Assembly: GCA_963277665.1 (NCBI GenBank)
Contig: OY728137.1
Span: 1,176,848,670-1,176,912,669, forward strand
Direction: 5' to 3'
Length of the DNA stretch: 64,000 bases
From: Viscum album
Taxonomy: Eukaryota; Streptophyta; Magnoliopsida; Santalales; Viscaceae
The position numbers and the translations under genes were made by a program. This document shows, in pieces, positions 1-12,489 of the stretch (within the stretch, counting starts at the first letter, position 1; each line of letters begins with the position of its first letter). Below the pieces are notes generated by a model. That model had not been told where the DNA came from. It was given only the letters and a program-made list of their open reading frames with translations, and ran no database searches.

Positions 1-314
1 CTCCCCAAAGCCTGAAATATTTTCTCTAGGGAAAATATCCATTGCTCAGCAACTAAGGGATTTGTACTCCCATTGAACGTTGGTGGTTCTTTCCTCATGA
101 ATCGATCTAACATTGATCCTCCATGCTGCGGATCAGGGTGCTCCATACGGGTAAGGTTATTATTCATAACCTGAGTGAGTTGTCCTAGTATGGTGATTAG
201 CTGATCGGCACCAGTTGCATCACCAGCTCCACTATAATTATCTTGAGCAGGAGAGAAATCCCTACATGGAGTGCGTGCATTGATACAGTTTTCATTTCTT
301 CCACTAGGCGCTAT
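1..314 (-). pseudogene. Element A gag, N-terminal fragment with lost start codon
   Basis: This is the first 104 codons of a Ty3/gypsy gag, read leftwards and running off the window edge. It is nearly the same protein as the start of the gag of element B (14374-14889), including the stretches GADQLITILGQLTQVMNNNL and AEQWIFSLEKIF, so homology is clear. No stop interrupts it here, but the codon aligned with B's ATG is ATA (positions 314-312), so translation could not begin at the ancestral start. Gag forms the virus-like particle that packages element RNA. The conserved capsid domain would continue to the left of the window. Confidence 0.85.
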
Positions 315-815
315 TTCTAAACAATGGAATAAACTTGATCAGTTTATGAAACAAAATACATAATCCCATACTTATAAAACACTTAAGATAAATTGAACTA
401 TTTATGGATATAATCCATAATCATAAAAATGTTTTCTTTGAGTAAGTATATACTCATAAACCCTTAATAATGATTTATAAAGAAAATGAGAGTTATCATA
501 AGCATATCCCCCAGGAGTGTCATAACCAAGAGTGCAGCAAGGCCGGTTTTCATGCACCAGTTCCCGTTCGAGTATAGCTCAAAGAGGTGTATTCAGGTTT
601 TACCCCTAGGTACATCTGTTCCAGAGCCACCTCTACCTTCTCGTATCCATACATGGATGTATTGCTCGGAAAACTCACAAAACCTCTACAATACCAAAAT
701 TCTAGGAAGTTCTTATATACTAATCCTCAAAGTTCATCTTAGGTCTACGTGCTCTAATCAGAGTTTATCTAAATCTAGCTTCCAAGGTTTGTACTAAACT
801 TCCTATGGTACCAAC
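315..815 (-). other. Element A untranslated leader between primer-binding site and gag
   Basis: About 500 bases lie between the A gag start and the 5' LTR, and they align along their length with the B leader (14890-15389). An ORF-like opening on the plus strand at 486-797 is antisense to the element and has no family match that I recognise. A degraded primer-binding site sits at the right end. Confidence 0.75.
802..813 (-). promoter_or_regulatory. Element A primer-binding site (degraded)
   Basis: The minus strand reads TGGTACCATAGG, two bases inside the LTR end. Intact plant elements of this type read TGGTATCAGAGC, complementary to the 3' end of initiator methionine tRNA. The site is recognisable by position and by its TGGTA start, but it has several substitutions. 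Confidence 0.6.
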
Positions 816-2429
816 TGTAACGCCCCGACCCTAGTTACCTAGATTCAGTGCATTATTACATAACATTGGCATGATCACAAGAAAGATCAAATCTCGAAAG
901 ACCGATTGGTTTAGTAGCCTTGGAAACACTAGATATATTCATAAAGTTTTACATTTCATCAAAAAGTTAAAAACTACTATAAAAACATAGTCTCCATATT
1001 CCACACTCATATCCCCACATACTACCCCTGCAGGTCATTCATAACTTACTTCTTCACATCTTGGGAAAAATAAAACATAGAAAAGGGGTGAGCTCAAATG
1101 CCCAGTAAGGATAACAATATAGCGGAAACATTCAAAAATAAGAATAAACTTTTAAGGAAATGTATAACTAAAACAAAAGCCTTTTAAACTTGATCTTAAA
1201 CATAGTATGACAAATGAAAAATGAAAGAATTCCATTTACTTATTCACATGGATATTCTACTAATCTAATAATCACATAAAATATCAATAACCACTTTCAT
1301 AATGATGGAATACTTAATGCCAGACTATCATAACCACATAGCCAAGGTCTCGTGCCAAGACTACGAATAGGATTTTGTCAAGGCCTTGTTCCAAGACACT
1401 AGTTTTTCTCATGAGACCTACCGATGCATCGAGGAGCTATAGCGGGCTCCACCCGTCACATATTAAGTCCAATGCATTCCCATATGAAAAGGTTTAAACA
1501 TAATATAAACATTCGTATTATAACTTGCATATGAAATTTCAATACTTTCATCATAAACTATGAATGGTATAAAAATAGCACATCCACAGTCAAACATATC
1601 ACAAAACCTTCAATACAATATATAAGTTTTGTATCTTAATAAATCAACTACAAATAAGCATAAAATCTATCGAAAGATGTTGACATAGATGAAATCAGAA
1701 CTCTTTTTAGAGAAATATCTCTTTCTATTTTTGAAATCATTTAAGAGTCATGTATTTATAAGATAAAACATTTTCTTTGAAAATATTTTTATAAGCTTGT
1801 AAGGTAAGCTTCAATGATTTTATAATGGCGGAAAATAACCGCACCCGCCGTATAAGTTAAAAAAACATTCTTACCTTAATTCTGTCGAAAAGGTTAAAAA
1901 GCACCTTGTTTGGAAAACGACGGAAGGATTCCTTTATAAACCTCTTATAAAAAGTAAAACAAGGGTATAAATGACATTAACCCATATTCTATTAAATAGT
2001 AAAAATGTTTTTGAAATTCATTTTTAAAAAACATGGATGTGGATGATAAAGAGATCCCAGTAGATTATTACGTATAAACAACCTCAGATAATGAAGAGAT
2101 TGTGAAATAAACCCTTACCTTGTACTTTTCCTTGTTTGGGGTAGGTTAACCTCCTGTATAATATTGAAATAATTGTTATTAAATTATATAAGAATCATAT
2201 GTATTCATATGATATCATATATGATCTTTTAACATTGCTTTGTTAATAATATCTTAGTATTATCGTTGTTTTGGGTGTTAACTTACTCGTTTTATTTTAT
2301 ATGTTTTGTTACATAATACATGTTTGTAATGGATAGGATGTATATTATTCATATCCAGAATGATATCAAGTCCTTAAACATCATTTTTAAATCAGAAAAT
2401 GATAATTATACTTGAATGGATACGATGGA

Positions 2430-2494
2430 GAATGAATCTCATCGCGTTCGTGGAGACGGTAGTCCGTACGTACGCACGAGCGATAATGTCATTC
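2430..2494 (-). other. LTR leader stem-loop h1 (element A)
   Basis: Outer arms GAATGA/TCATTC, middle arms ATCGC..TCGTG/CACGA-GCGAT, inner stem ACGG-TAGT-CCGT, with palindrome CGTACGTACG on one side. It has the same plan as the copies at 8207-8271 and 17175-17239. Confidence 0.7.
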
Positions 2495-2615
2495 TTTTGA
2501 CATTAAAATAATATATAATTGGATGGTATATCATATATATAGAATAATTATAATGTTATATTTATTATTTACATGAGTTACACATCATTATTATACCCAT
2601 CCAAATAATAATATA

Positions 2616-2687
2616 TTGAATAACAATTACACCAGGGCGTGGAGACGGTAAGTCGTACGTACGCACGTACGGTGACATGTTATTCAA
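2616..2687 (-). other. LTR leader stem-loop h2 (element A)
   Basis: Outer arms TTGAATAAC/GTTATTCAA are perfectly complementary. Middle arms are CACC/GGTG and CGTG/CACG. The inner stem is ACGG-TAAG-TCGT, with one G-T wobble, followed by the CGTACGTACG palindrome. Confidence 0.7.
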
Positions 2688-3010
2688 AGGGTGGATAGAA
2701 TACTGAATATGGTTGTAACATATTTATAATAACATCACAGTATATATAAGATACTGGGGTTATTATTTTATAATTTTAATAACAAAGAAAGAATAAGTGG
2801 AAGAAGAAAGGAACTTGGAAAAGGGTGGTGAAATCATCACCTCTTCTTCAGGTTCTTCCTTTTTATTTGATCAAAAGGGCTCCTTAGGTTGGCTTTATGA
2901 TCAACCTAAGGCCATAGGATGTAGTGAGGGAACTTGGGAGAGTATTTGGGCAGAGTTTGGCCGAACCAAAAGGCTTTTATGGTGTGAAGAAATGAGAAGG
3001 AGTAGTTCCC

Positions 3011-3017
3011 TTTTATA
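3011..3017 (-). promoter_or_regulatory. TATA box of element A LTR
   Basis: The minus strand reads CCCCTCTTATAAAAGGG, a pyrimidine-rich stretch leading into TATAAAA. The same sequence occurs at the matching place in both B LTRs and both G LTRs, and a related one in E. A transcription start would be expected ~30 nt downstream (near 2980). Confidence 0.65.
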
Positions 3018-4596
3018 AGAGGGGTGAGGGCACCTTTGGAAAAGCTAGAAATATTAGTTTATAATAAATTCATATTCGGTTCCTAATGGATCCAAAGTTG
3101 ATTATTTAAATTTTAAGGTGGGTATGGGTAGAAAAAAACTCAACCAATATAATTTATACAGGTTTGGTTACTTATATGAACCTTATCTTTAAGTATTAAC
3201 TCTAAGTTAATTAGTTTCACTTTTACAATGTCTCTTTTATTTTTATATAATATGGTTAATATACTTAATATATAAGTCCAAGAGACCCCCAAGTGGTCCA
3301 TTAATGATGAAACTATCATGATATAAGTATCTTGGCCGAACCGTAGATTTTTAGGAATTTAATATCAATTAATAATATAATATTTTTTAAGAACTCTTTT
3401 ATGTCAATTTTGACACTATTCAGTAGTTGATTTTTGTGAAACTCATAACCGATTTATTACATCGAAAAAAGTAAATTAAATCAAACCTAATATATCATAT
3501 TATCCTATAAAATGATTTTAATTCATTAAAAGTTTCATATTATATTTATTTGGGTATTTATAATATCAATTATTTTAATTTTTCACTATTATAGTAATTA
3601 CTTCATCATCATTGTGTCATAAATAAATTAAATTATTTAATGTCTAAAAATTATAAATAAAGGATAATTATGTAGGAAATATTTTTATTTTTCTAATGAA
3701 TATTTATAATATAAAATCCAACATATATAACCCTATGTAAAAATTGTTTTCCTAAAAGATATATGCTTGTGTCATTTTTGTAATCATTTTAACATAATTG
3801 AAATAAAGTGTCCCTATCACCTACAAGTGGAACCATGGGGTCCCAAAATCGACCCAGAGATGCCTATTGTATAAAATGTATCAAATAATAAGGCTAGGAC
3901 ACGTTTTAGGGTAATTTAGTATTATTATAATATTATTTTTTAACCCTTATTTACCGGATTTACCTTTAACCATGATAAATAAAATATTTACCGCAGTAAT
4001 TATTCAAAATGTCAAAAAATAAAAGTTACCTATTTACAAAATTTGAACATCCTGATTCGAAATATGGAATCCATTTTTCTAAATTCAGAACACAAAAGTG
4101 GCAGAAATTAATTTAAAAATAATTCCCGATGTCAAAACAAAAAGCGTGTTTTTAAGAGATAATAACTATCAAAAGATTGACACTTGTTTATGTTTGGTTT
4201 AATTGTAAAATTATGTCCAATGACCGACATTATATTAAATGGTAAAAATATATTCTAAACATACTTTAAAACCACTCAAATTCATAATTTATCACTATTA
4301 ATTATTTTGATTAAAAAAGTTGTATTTAATTAAAATTTAGTAATTTTCACTATTCATCGAAATATGAAAGTTATCCGAAAAGTACCAAAATTTCACCTTA
4401 GGCTAAATTCGATATTCCGAATCCAAAAATGAAGTCCATTTTAAAATATAAAATATATATAATTTCAAAAGGTAGATATTACTATTCATACCGGCTAGTT
4501 TGATTGGTTATGGTGTGTTAGAACTCGGTGTTGCGTATAACACACGCTATCACATTATTCAAAGAGAAGCGTACCGTAGAAGTTTGGGGTGTTAAA

Positions 4597-6415
4597 AATA
4601 TGAAATATATTAAATAATAATTTAAATATAATCATATATATACATATATTTAATTTACCTTCTTATATTCAATATGAGAAGAAAATGTAAACAACATTCA
4701 TGTATACATACAACTTACCGTCACGATGAACGGTGAATTCCAGTTCATATATCTAAATTTTATTTTATATTTATATAATAAATAAGTATGATATATAAAT
4801 AATGTTTTAAATTTATTATATAGTTTAATTATGATCTAGGTAATAGAATATATAATGATATTTCAAAACTTGTATGATATACAAAGTTGTTATTACCTGA
4901 TACGTTTCTTTAACATGGAATTGTTAATAAACGGTTAATATAAATTCATAAATGAATCATGTATTAAATAATCAATAATATTATTATAAAATAATTTAAT
5001 AAGATTTTTAAAACAACTATATTGGTGTTTTAGACATGTATGAAGAGAATTGCACCTTTGCTAAGGGATTTCGGTCTCATCTTTACTTATGTGAGACACA
5101 TGCCTCCTAGAAAACCTATTGTATCTATGTGGTGTATACACTTCCCATGATTGTATATTATTAGTCTTAATAATAATATTATAGTATTTAATTATCCGTT
5201 TTATTTTTTATATCATGTTGATTAAAATTAACTTATTATGATTCCATAAGGGTTTATTTTATGATATCATTATACATAATTATTTATTGGGGGAATATTT
5301 ACCTTCAACGTACATGTTTCATATAAATGATTTCCAAAATATTTTAAAATTTTTTTAATTTAATTTTTACCCCTTCACGACTATTTATAAAATGGTTCAG
5401 AAGGATTATTATTTCATTTTCCTTACAAGACACTTTTTTAATTTTTTTAAAAATGTATGAGAAGAATGTTGTTTTAAATTATAGGACTTGAAAGGAATTT
5501 TCAGACTTCATGATACACTATTTACATTAAGATTATATTAAAATATTATAAGATTATTTTAAAATAAAATTTTTTCTCTTAAAACAATGCTTAATATTAA
5601 TATAACAATTTCAACAATAGAAGGATATCTATTTCAAGAACTATTTTAAATTATTTTTTCATTATTATATTATATCTTTTGATGATGGTTTCGAAGAAAA
5701 GAGTTTTAAATATGTTTTATCTTTCTAAATTTTATTTTCCAGGAATTTTAAAATTCAAAATTACATTTCAAAATCCATCCCCATTTAAGATGACATGAAT
5801 TTTTAGGTTCAAGGATACAATTTATATTATTTCTTCGAATAGTTTAGGTTTTGATAGAATTATGTTTTAGAAACCCACTTCATTTCATCAGTTATTTTAT
5901 TGATGAAATTATTTTGAAAACTATATCTCATTCCATGGGTTATGATATGATTTCATGTTTATGAAATCCCATAAATTTCATTAGAAATGATAGGATTATT
6001 AATGATCATGTGTAATATGTTTGTATGATTTCATTATAACATGGGTGGGACCTATATCTCCTTCCAATTCATTGGGTAATGATTTATATATCATGAGAAA
6101 GACTATGTTGGTATTCGGAGTAAAACATGAATACCATTATTGTTATGGATGTGAACGATGACTACTAATAATGTACGAGGAGCGTACCCATTCTACTATG
6201 ATGGCCATGGAAACAATTCCATGACTACTATGGAAGTCATTACTATATTCTTATGTGTCTAATATTATTTCTATTTCTTATTCATATTTTTTCATGGATT
6301 ATGTTCTTTGTTTTTATTTGAGTCATGTATAGAGGTCTTCCAATATATATATAACATGACTCATGATTCTGATCTCGGATATGATGCGTATAATATTCAA
6401 CTATTTTGGTCATCT
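4597..6415 (+). repeat. LTR remnant H, left part (plus orientation)
   Basis: A fragment of a plus-oriented LTR, cut on the left by element A and on the right by element B. It aligns as a reverse complement with the G LTR: the stretch around 6045-6110 (ACCTATATCTCCTTCCAATT, then the TTGGGTAATGATTTATAT neighbourhood) matches the complement of 20985-21030. The stretch at 4697-4730 carries the CTTACCGTC stem-loop core seen in E' and E, with arms TTCAT/ATGAA. No coding sequence is recognisable. It continues after element B at 19523. Confidence 0.65.
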
Positions 6416-6420
6416 TCTCA
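6416..6420. repeat. Target-site duplication of element B, left copy
   Basis: TCTCA immediately precedes the LTR and is repeated exactly at 19518-19522, right after the other LTR. Five-base duplications are typical of Ty3/gypsy integrases. Confidence 0.9.
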
Positions 6421-8206
6421 TGTAACGCCCGGACCCAAGTTACCCAGAGTCGGTGCATTATTAGATAACATTGGCATGATCACAAGAAAGATCAAATCTC
6501 GAAAGACCGATTGGTTTAACAGCCTTGGAAACACTAGATATATTCATAAGTTTTACATTACATCATAAAATGAAAAACTACTACATCAACATAATGTCTT
6601 CACATTCCACACTATTATCCCCTCATAATATCCCTGCAGGTCATTCATAACTTACTTCTTCACATCCTGAGAGAAATAAAACATAGAAAAGGGGTGAGCT
6701 CAAATGCCCAGTAAGGATAACAATATAGCGGAACATTCAAAATAAGCATAATCATTTAAGGCAATGCATTACTAAAAGAAAATCCTGTTAAACTTTAACT
6801 TCAACATAGTATGGAAAAAGTAAAATTAAATAATGCCATTTACTTGTTCACATTGATATTCTACTAATCGAATAATCACATGCAATATCAATAACCACTT
6901 TCATAATGATGGAATGCATAATTCCAGACTATCATAACAACATAGCTAAGGCCTCGTGCCAAGAATACAAATAAGATTTTTCCAAGGCCTTGTTCCAAGA
7001 CACTAGTTTGTCTCATGAGACCTACCGATGCATCGAGGAGCTATAGCGGGCTCCACCCGTCACATATTAAGTCCAATGCATTCCCATCTGAAAAGGTTTA
7101 AACATAACATAGACATTCATATTAATACTAGCATACGAAATGTCAATAATTTCACCATAAACTATGAATGGTATAAAAATAGCACATCCACAGTCAAACA
7201 TATCACAAAACCTTCAATAAAATATAGATGTTTTGTATCATAATATATCAACTTCAAATAAGCGTAAATCCCATCAAAGGATGTTGACATAGATGAAATC
7301 AAAACTCTTTTTAGAGAAATATCTCTTTCTATTTTTGAAATAATTTAAGAGCCATATAAAATAAAACATTTTCTTTGAAAATATTCTTATAAGCTTGTAA
7401 GGAAATCTTTGATGATTTTATAACCGTGGAAAATAGCCGCACCCGCCGTATAAGTTAAAAACAACATTCTTACCTTAATTCTGTCGAAAAGGTTAAAAAG
7501 GACATTGTTTTGAATACGATGGAAAGATTCCTCTTATAAAAAGTCAAACAAGGGTATAAATGACTTTAACCCATATTCTTGTAAATAATAAAAATGTTTT
7601 GAAATACATTTTTATGAAAACAAGGATGTGGATGATAAAGATATCCCTGTAGATTATTACATATAAACAACCTCGGATAATGAAGAGATTGTGAAATAAC
7701 CCTTACCAATTTTGTAACTTATGAAACATACAACCCATGAAAGATGTATCATACATTGAATATGTAAATACACATAAATTAGAGTGTATTACACAAAGAA
7801 TATAATTATGGTCAGTACATACACCACCCAAAAGGTAATGGTGGCAATATGGCATGAATCTCACGGGAATAAGGCGTGAGATGAAAACCCCTTACCTTGT
7901 AATTTTCCTTGGTTGGGGTAGGTTAACCTCCTATATAATGGTGAAATAATTGTTATTAAATTATACAAGAATAATATACATTAATATGATATCATATATG
8001 ATCTTTTAATATTGATTTGATAATAATATCTTAGTATTATCGTTGTTTCGGGTGTTAACTTACTTGTTTTCTTTTATATGTTTTGTTACGTAAGAAATGT
8101 TTGTAATAGATAGGTTGTATATTATTCATATACATAATGATATCAAGTCCTTAAACATCATTTTTAAATAATCAAATGATAATTATACTTTAATGGATAC
8201 GATGGA

Positions 8207-8271
8207 GAATGAATCTCATCGCGTTCGTGGAGACGGTAGTCCATACGTACGCACGAGCGACAATATCATTC
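8207..8271 (-). other. LTR leader stem-loop h1 (element B, left LTR)
   Basis: Outer arms GAATGA/TCATTC; middle arms ATCGC..TCGTG/CACGA-GCGAT. The inner stem has one change (ACGG-TAGT-CCAT) compared with the right LTR. Confidence 0.7.
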
Positions 8272-8392
8272 TTTTGATATTAAAATAATATATAAATGGA
8301 TGGTATATCATATATACAGAATCAATAAAATGTTATATTTATTATCTACATGAGTTACACATCATTATTATAATCATCCAAATAATATTATA

Positions 8393-8464
8393 TTGAATAA
8401 CAATTACACCACGACGTGGAGACGGTAAGCCGTACGTACGCACGTATGGTGACATGTTATTCAA
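8393..8464 (-). other. LTR leader stem-loop h2 (element B, left LTR)
   Basis: Outer arms TTGAATAAC/GTTATTCAA, middle arms CACCA/TGGTG and CGTG/CACG, inner stem ACGG-TAAG-CCGT, then the CGTACGTACG palindrome. Confidence 0.7.
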
Positions 8465-8788
8465 AGGGTGGATAGAATACTGAATATGGTTGTACCATAT
8501 TTATAATAACATCACAGTATATATATGATACCGGAGTTATTATTTTAGAATGGAAACAACAAAGGAAGAAGAAGTGGAGGAAGAAAGGAACTTGGAAAAG
8601 GGTGGTGAAATCATTACCTCTTCTTCGGGTTCTTCCGTTTGATTTGATCAAAAGGGCTCCATAGGTTGGATTTCTGATCAAAATAAGGCATAAAGGTTGT
8701 ATTTAGAGAAGTTTGGAGAGTATTTGGGCAGAGTTTGGCCGAACCAAAGGGCTTTGAAGGTGTGAAGAAATGAGAAGGAGGAGTGCCC

Positions 8789-8795
8789 TTTTATA
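8789..8795 (-). promoter_or_regulatory. TATA box of element B left LTR
   Basis: The minus strand reads CCCCTCTTATAAAAGGGC. The donor-like site lies 178 bases downstream and stem-loop h2 about 364 bases downstream, the same distances as in the other LTRs. Confidence 0.6.
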
Positions 8796-10379
8796 AGAGG
8801 GGTGAGGGGAACCTTTGGAAAAGCTAGATATATTAGTTTATAATAAATTGATATTCGGTTTCCAATGGCTCCAAAGTTTATTATTTAAATTTTAAGGTGG
8901 GGATAGGTCGAAAATAACTCAACCAATAGAATTTAGACAGGTTTGGGTACTTATATTAACCTTATCTTTAAGTATTATCTCTAAGTTAATTAGTTTCACT
9001 TTTACAGTGTCTCTTTGTATTTTTATATAATATGGTTAATAAACTTACTATATACATTCAAGCGACCCCCAAGTGGTCCATTAATGATGAACATATCATG
9101 TTATAAGTCTCTTGGCCGATACTTAGATTTTTAAGAATTTAATATCAATTAATAATATAGTATTTGTTTTAAGAACTCTTTTATGTCAATTTTGACACTA
9201 TTTAATAGTTGATTTTTGTGAAACTCATAACATATTTATTACTTCGAACAATGTCAATTAAATCAATCCTAATATATAATATTATCCTATAAAATTAGTT
9301 TATTTAATTAAAAGTTTCATATTATATTTCTTTGGGTATTTATAATATCAATTATTTTAATTTTTCACTATTATAGTAATTAATTCATCATCGTTGTGTC
9401 AAAAATAAATTAAATTATTTAATGTCTAAAAATTATAAATAATATATCATTATGTATGAAATCTTTTTATATTTCTAATGAATATTTATAATCTAAAATC
9501 CAACATATATAACCCTATGTAAAAATTGTTTTTCTAAAAGATATATGCTTGTATCATTTTTGTATTCATTTTAACTTAATTAAAATAAAGTGTCCCTATC
9601 ACCTACAAGTGGCACCATGGGGTCCACAAATCGACCCAAATATTCCTATGGTCGAACATGTATCAACCAATAAGGCTAGGACACGTTTTAGGGTAATTTA
9701 GTATTATTATAATATAATTTTTTTGAACCCTTATTTACCGGATTTACCCTTAACCATGGTAAATAAAATATTTACCGCAGTAATTATTCAAAATGTCTAA
9801 AAATAAATGTTACCTATTTACACAATTTGGACATCCTGATTCCAATTATGGAATCCATTTTTATAAATTCAAAACACAAAAGTGGCAGAAATTAATTTAA
9901 AATTAATTCCCGCTGTCAAAACAAAAAGCGTGTTTTTAAGAGATAATAACTATCAAAAGATTGACACTTGTTTATGTTCGGTTTAATTGTAAAATTATGT
10001 CCAATGACCAAAATTATATTAAATGGTAAAAATATATTCTAAATATAATTTAAAACCACTCAAATTCTTAATTTATTACAATTAATTATTTTGATTAAAA
10101 AGTTGTTTTTAATTAAAATTTAGAAATTTTCACTATTCATCAAAATATGAAAGTTATCCGAAAAGTACCAAAATTTCACCTTAGGCTAAATTCGATATTC
10201 CAAATCCAAAAATGAAGTCCATTTTAAAATATTAAATATATATAATTTCAAAAAGTAGGTATTACTATTCATAATGGCTAGTTTAATTGGTTATGGTGTG
10301 TTAGAACTTGGTGTTGCGTACAACACACACTATCACATTATTCAAAGAGAAGCGTACCGTAGAAGCTTGGGGTGTTACA

Positions 10380-10392
10380 TTCTCCCATCCTT
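10380..10392 (-). promoter_or_regulatory. Element B polypurine tract
   Basis: The minus strand reads AAGGATGGGAGAA directly before the 3' LTR start TGTAACACC. This is the expected place and composition for the RNase-H-resistant primer of plus-strand DNA synthesis. Confidence 0.75.
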
Positions 10393-10424
10393 CAAATAAT
10401 TTCGTCCTCGAAATTTCTAGAATA

Positions 10425-10919
10425 CTAACGCATGAAAAGACTCGGGTGGTTCTTCATCATAAGTTCCTCGGGTTCCCACGTTGCCTCTTCCATCATATGG
10501 TTTCTCCACAAAACTTTTACCAGACGCGTCGTCCGGATTCTCAGCACTTGTTCTCTCGTATCAAGAATCTTGATGGGCTCTTCGCAATAAGACAGATCGG
10601 GTTCCAATTCTAACTCCTCATAGGTGAGTACATGTGTTGGGTCAGACATGTATTTCCTCAACAGATATACGTGGAACACATCGTGAACTTTAGAGAGACC
10701 TGGAGGCATTGCCAATCGGTAAGCTACAACCCCAATTCGTTCTAGAATTTCGAAGGGTCCAATGTACCTGGGACTCAATTTACCTTTCTTACCAAAACGT
10801 ATGACTCCCTTCCATGGAGATACCTTCAGGAAAACATGATCACCAACTTGAAATTCCAAATCCTTAATTCGATTATCGGCATAGCTCTTCTGCCTAATTT
10901 GAGCTGCTTTGATGTGATT
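10425..10919 (-). pseudogene. Element B integrase C-terminal region and chromodomain
   Basis: This continues the integrase frame after a single in-frame TAA (10920-10922). The integrase tail GDHVFLKVSPWKGVIRFGKK and the GPFEILERIG region are followed by a chromodomain (EEPIKILDTREQVL, then RLVKVLWRNH and EATWEPEE) near residues 95-135 of the 10859 reading. The chromodomain is the hallmark of chromoviruses and directs integration to methylated chromatin; its aromatic and acidic positions look largely kept. A further stop at 10425 ends the polyprotein just before the polypurine tract. The piece cannot be made as part of the polyprotein without reading through the stop. Confidence 0.88.
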
Positions 10920-11687
10920 TTAGATTACCTTCACCTTTTCCATCGCTTCCTCCACCAGTTCTGGGCCTACAAGTTTTCTATCACCAACGTCATCCCAACA
11001 GGTTGGTGTACAACATCTCTTCCCGTATAACGCTTCATATGGTGCCATCTGAACACTCGAATGGAAGCTATTGTTATAGAAAAATTCTACCAGAGGTAAA
11101 TATTGATCCCACATACCCTGAAAGTCAAGTGAGCAAGATCTCAACATGTCTTCTAAGGTTTGAATAGTCCGTTCTGATTGTCCGGCTGTCTGAGGGTGGT
11201 AAGCAGTGCTCAAATAAATTTCAGTATCCAGTGATTTCTGAAGACTTTTCCAAAATCTTGAAGTAAAACAGGGATCACCATCAGAAACAATTGATAGGGG
11301 TACTCCATGAAGTCTCACAACTTCGTTAATATATAGACTTGATAGACGTTCCAGGGGTAGATCTTCTCTTATAGCATGAAAATGTGCTGACTTTGTAAGA
11401 CGAACAACAATAACCCATATTGCATCATTCCTTCTAGGAGTCTTTGGTAGCCCCATGACAAAGTCCATCGTAATATTGTCCCATTTCCACTCCGGTATGG
11501 GAAGAGGTTGCATGACTCCTCCAGGCTGTTGCCTTCCAGCTTTCACTTGCTGACAAACCATACATCTTGACACAAAATCAGCACTCTCCCTCTTCATGTT
11601 GTCCCACCAAAAATGTTCCGTCAAATCTCTATACATTTTGGTGCTCCCAGGGTGTATAGAGAAATTGGAACTATGAGCATCATCCAT
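10920..11687 (-). pseudogene. Element B integrase catalytic region
   Basis: The zinc-binding N-terminus is visible (HSSNFSIHPG, then CMVCQQVK, an H-H-C-C arrangement). It is followed by the DD35E core: the Asp in NITMDFVMGLP, the Asp in IVSDGDPCFTS, where most relatives read SDRD, and the Glu in GQSERTIQTLEDML. Integrase joins the DNA copy of the element to the host chromosome. The ATG at 11687 is internal. The true polyprotein frame enters after a frameshift near 11740, and a TAA at 10920-10922 cuts it from its C-terminus. All three catalytic acidic residues remain. Confidence 0.9.
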
Positions 11688-11740
11688 AAATTCCCTTTTT
11701 AGATCAGGTATATCGGGAACATAAAGTCTCTTCCCAAATT

Positions 11741-12489
11741 TTAAATTTCATCTTCATACACAAAGTCTCTCAATCTCCCATCATTCACAGCTTTAATATT
11801 CTTTTGGAATTCTTCATCATCGGTCTGAGAACTGTTAATCCTTTCTAGTAAAGATGGTTTGGAAACCATTTTAAAAAGAATTGATGTTTCACCTTCCCTG
11901 GTTATACCCATGTCCATCTTTACTAGATCCATGAAAATTGGATCCCTTTCAATTCTCATCATGTTCAAAACTCCATGGTCTTTTCTTCTCAAAGCATCTG
12001 CCACCTTGTTTGCTTTCCCTGGGAGGTAGTGTATCGTACAATAATAATCCTTGAGTAATTCAAGCCATCTCCTTTTCCTCATGTTGAGTTCTTTTTGTGA
12101 GAAAATATACTTCAAACTCTTGTGATCAGTATAAATCTCACATTTTTCACCAGAGAGGTAGTGCCTCCATATCTTCAAAGAAAAGATTACAGCTGATAAC
12201 TTGAGATCATGAGTAGGATAGTTTTGTTCATGAATTTTCAACTGTCGTGATTCATAGGAAATAACTCTATCATTCTGCATAAGGACACAACCAAGTCCTT
12301 TTTTGATGCATCACTATAAATAATGAACCCATCATTCCCCGATGGTAGAGTCAATATAGGATCATTGACTAATCTTCTCTTCAGTTCTTAGAAACATTCT
12401 TCACACACTTTTGTCCAAACAAATTTAACCCCTCTACGTGTGAGCTTCGTTAATGGGTTAGCCAATCGGGAAAAATTCTGGACGAATCA
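11741..12489 (-). pseudogene. Element B RNase H region, broken by stops and a frameshift
   Basis: The connection from reverse transcriptase holds two adjacent TGA codons right after GLVGYY, where relatives read Arg-Arg, then a TAA further on. After SDASK, the run of A's at about 12300-12304 is one base short, which shifts the frame into the long open stretch from 12280. That stretch carries RNase H motifs: [31 protein letters not shown] (catalytic Asp) and the exit motif [16 protein letters not shown]. RNase H removes the RNA template during reverse transcription. A second frameshift lies near 11740, before the integrase. Confidence 0.85.

Larger units (their letters stand above)
816..4596 (-). 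repeat. Element A 5' LTR
   Basis: This 3781 bp LTR begins (plus strand) TGTAACGCCCCGACCC and ends GGGGTGTTAAA, where the expected terminal ACA has become AAA. It aligns end to end with both B LTRs. It lacks a ~189 bp segment that both B LTRs carry between two copies of CCTTACC (7701-7707 and 7890-7896). In the element's own sense it contains a TATA box at 3017-3011, a splice-donor-like site at 2840-2839 and stem-loops at 2616-2687 and 2430-2494. No open reading frame of known function lies inside. The partner LTR is outside the window, so the target duplication cannot be checked. Confidence 0.9.
6421..10379 (-). repeat. Element B 3' LTR
   Basis: A 3959 bp LTR, plus strand TGTAACGCCC...GGGGTGTTACA. 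It matches 15390-19517 throughout and the A LTR. It carries TATA at 8795-8789, donor-like GT at 8617-8616, stem-loops at 8393-8464 and 8207-8271, and a near-palindrome at 10311-10326. Small ORFs inside, such as 7028-7243, are antisense to the element and have no support as genes. Confidence 0.92.

Noticed and set aside
3011..3020. Alternative reading of TTTTATAAGA as a plus-strand polyadenylation or terminator site
   Set aside because: The conserved spacing to the donor and stem-loops, and the matching sense-strand TATAAAA in five other LTRs, favour a minus-strand TATA box.
7028..7243. 71-codon frame, also found almost unchanged at 15997-16212
   Set aside because: Conservation is explained by the two LTR copies of element B. 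It is antisense to the element, and the A LTR copy of the same stretch (from ~1426) does not keep the frame.
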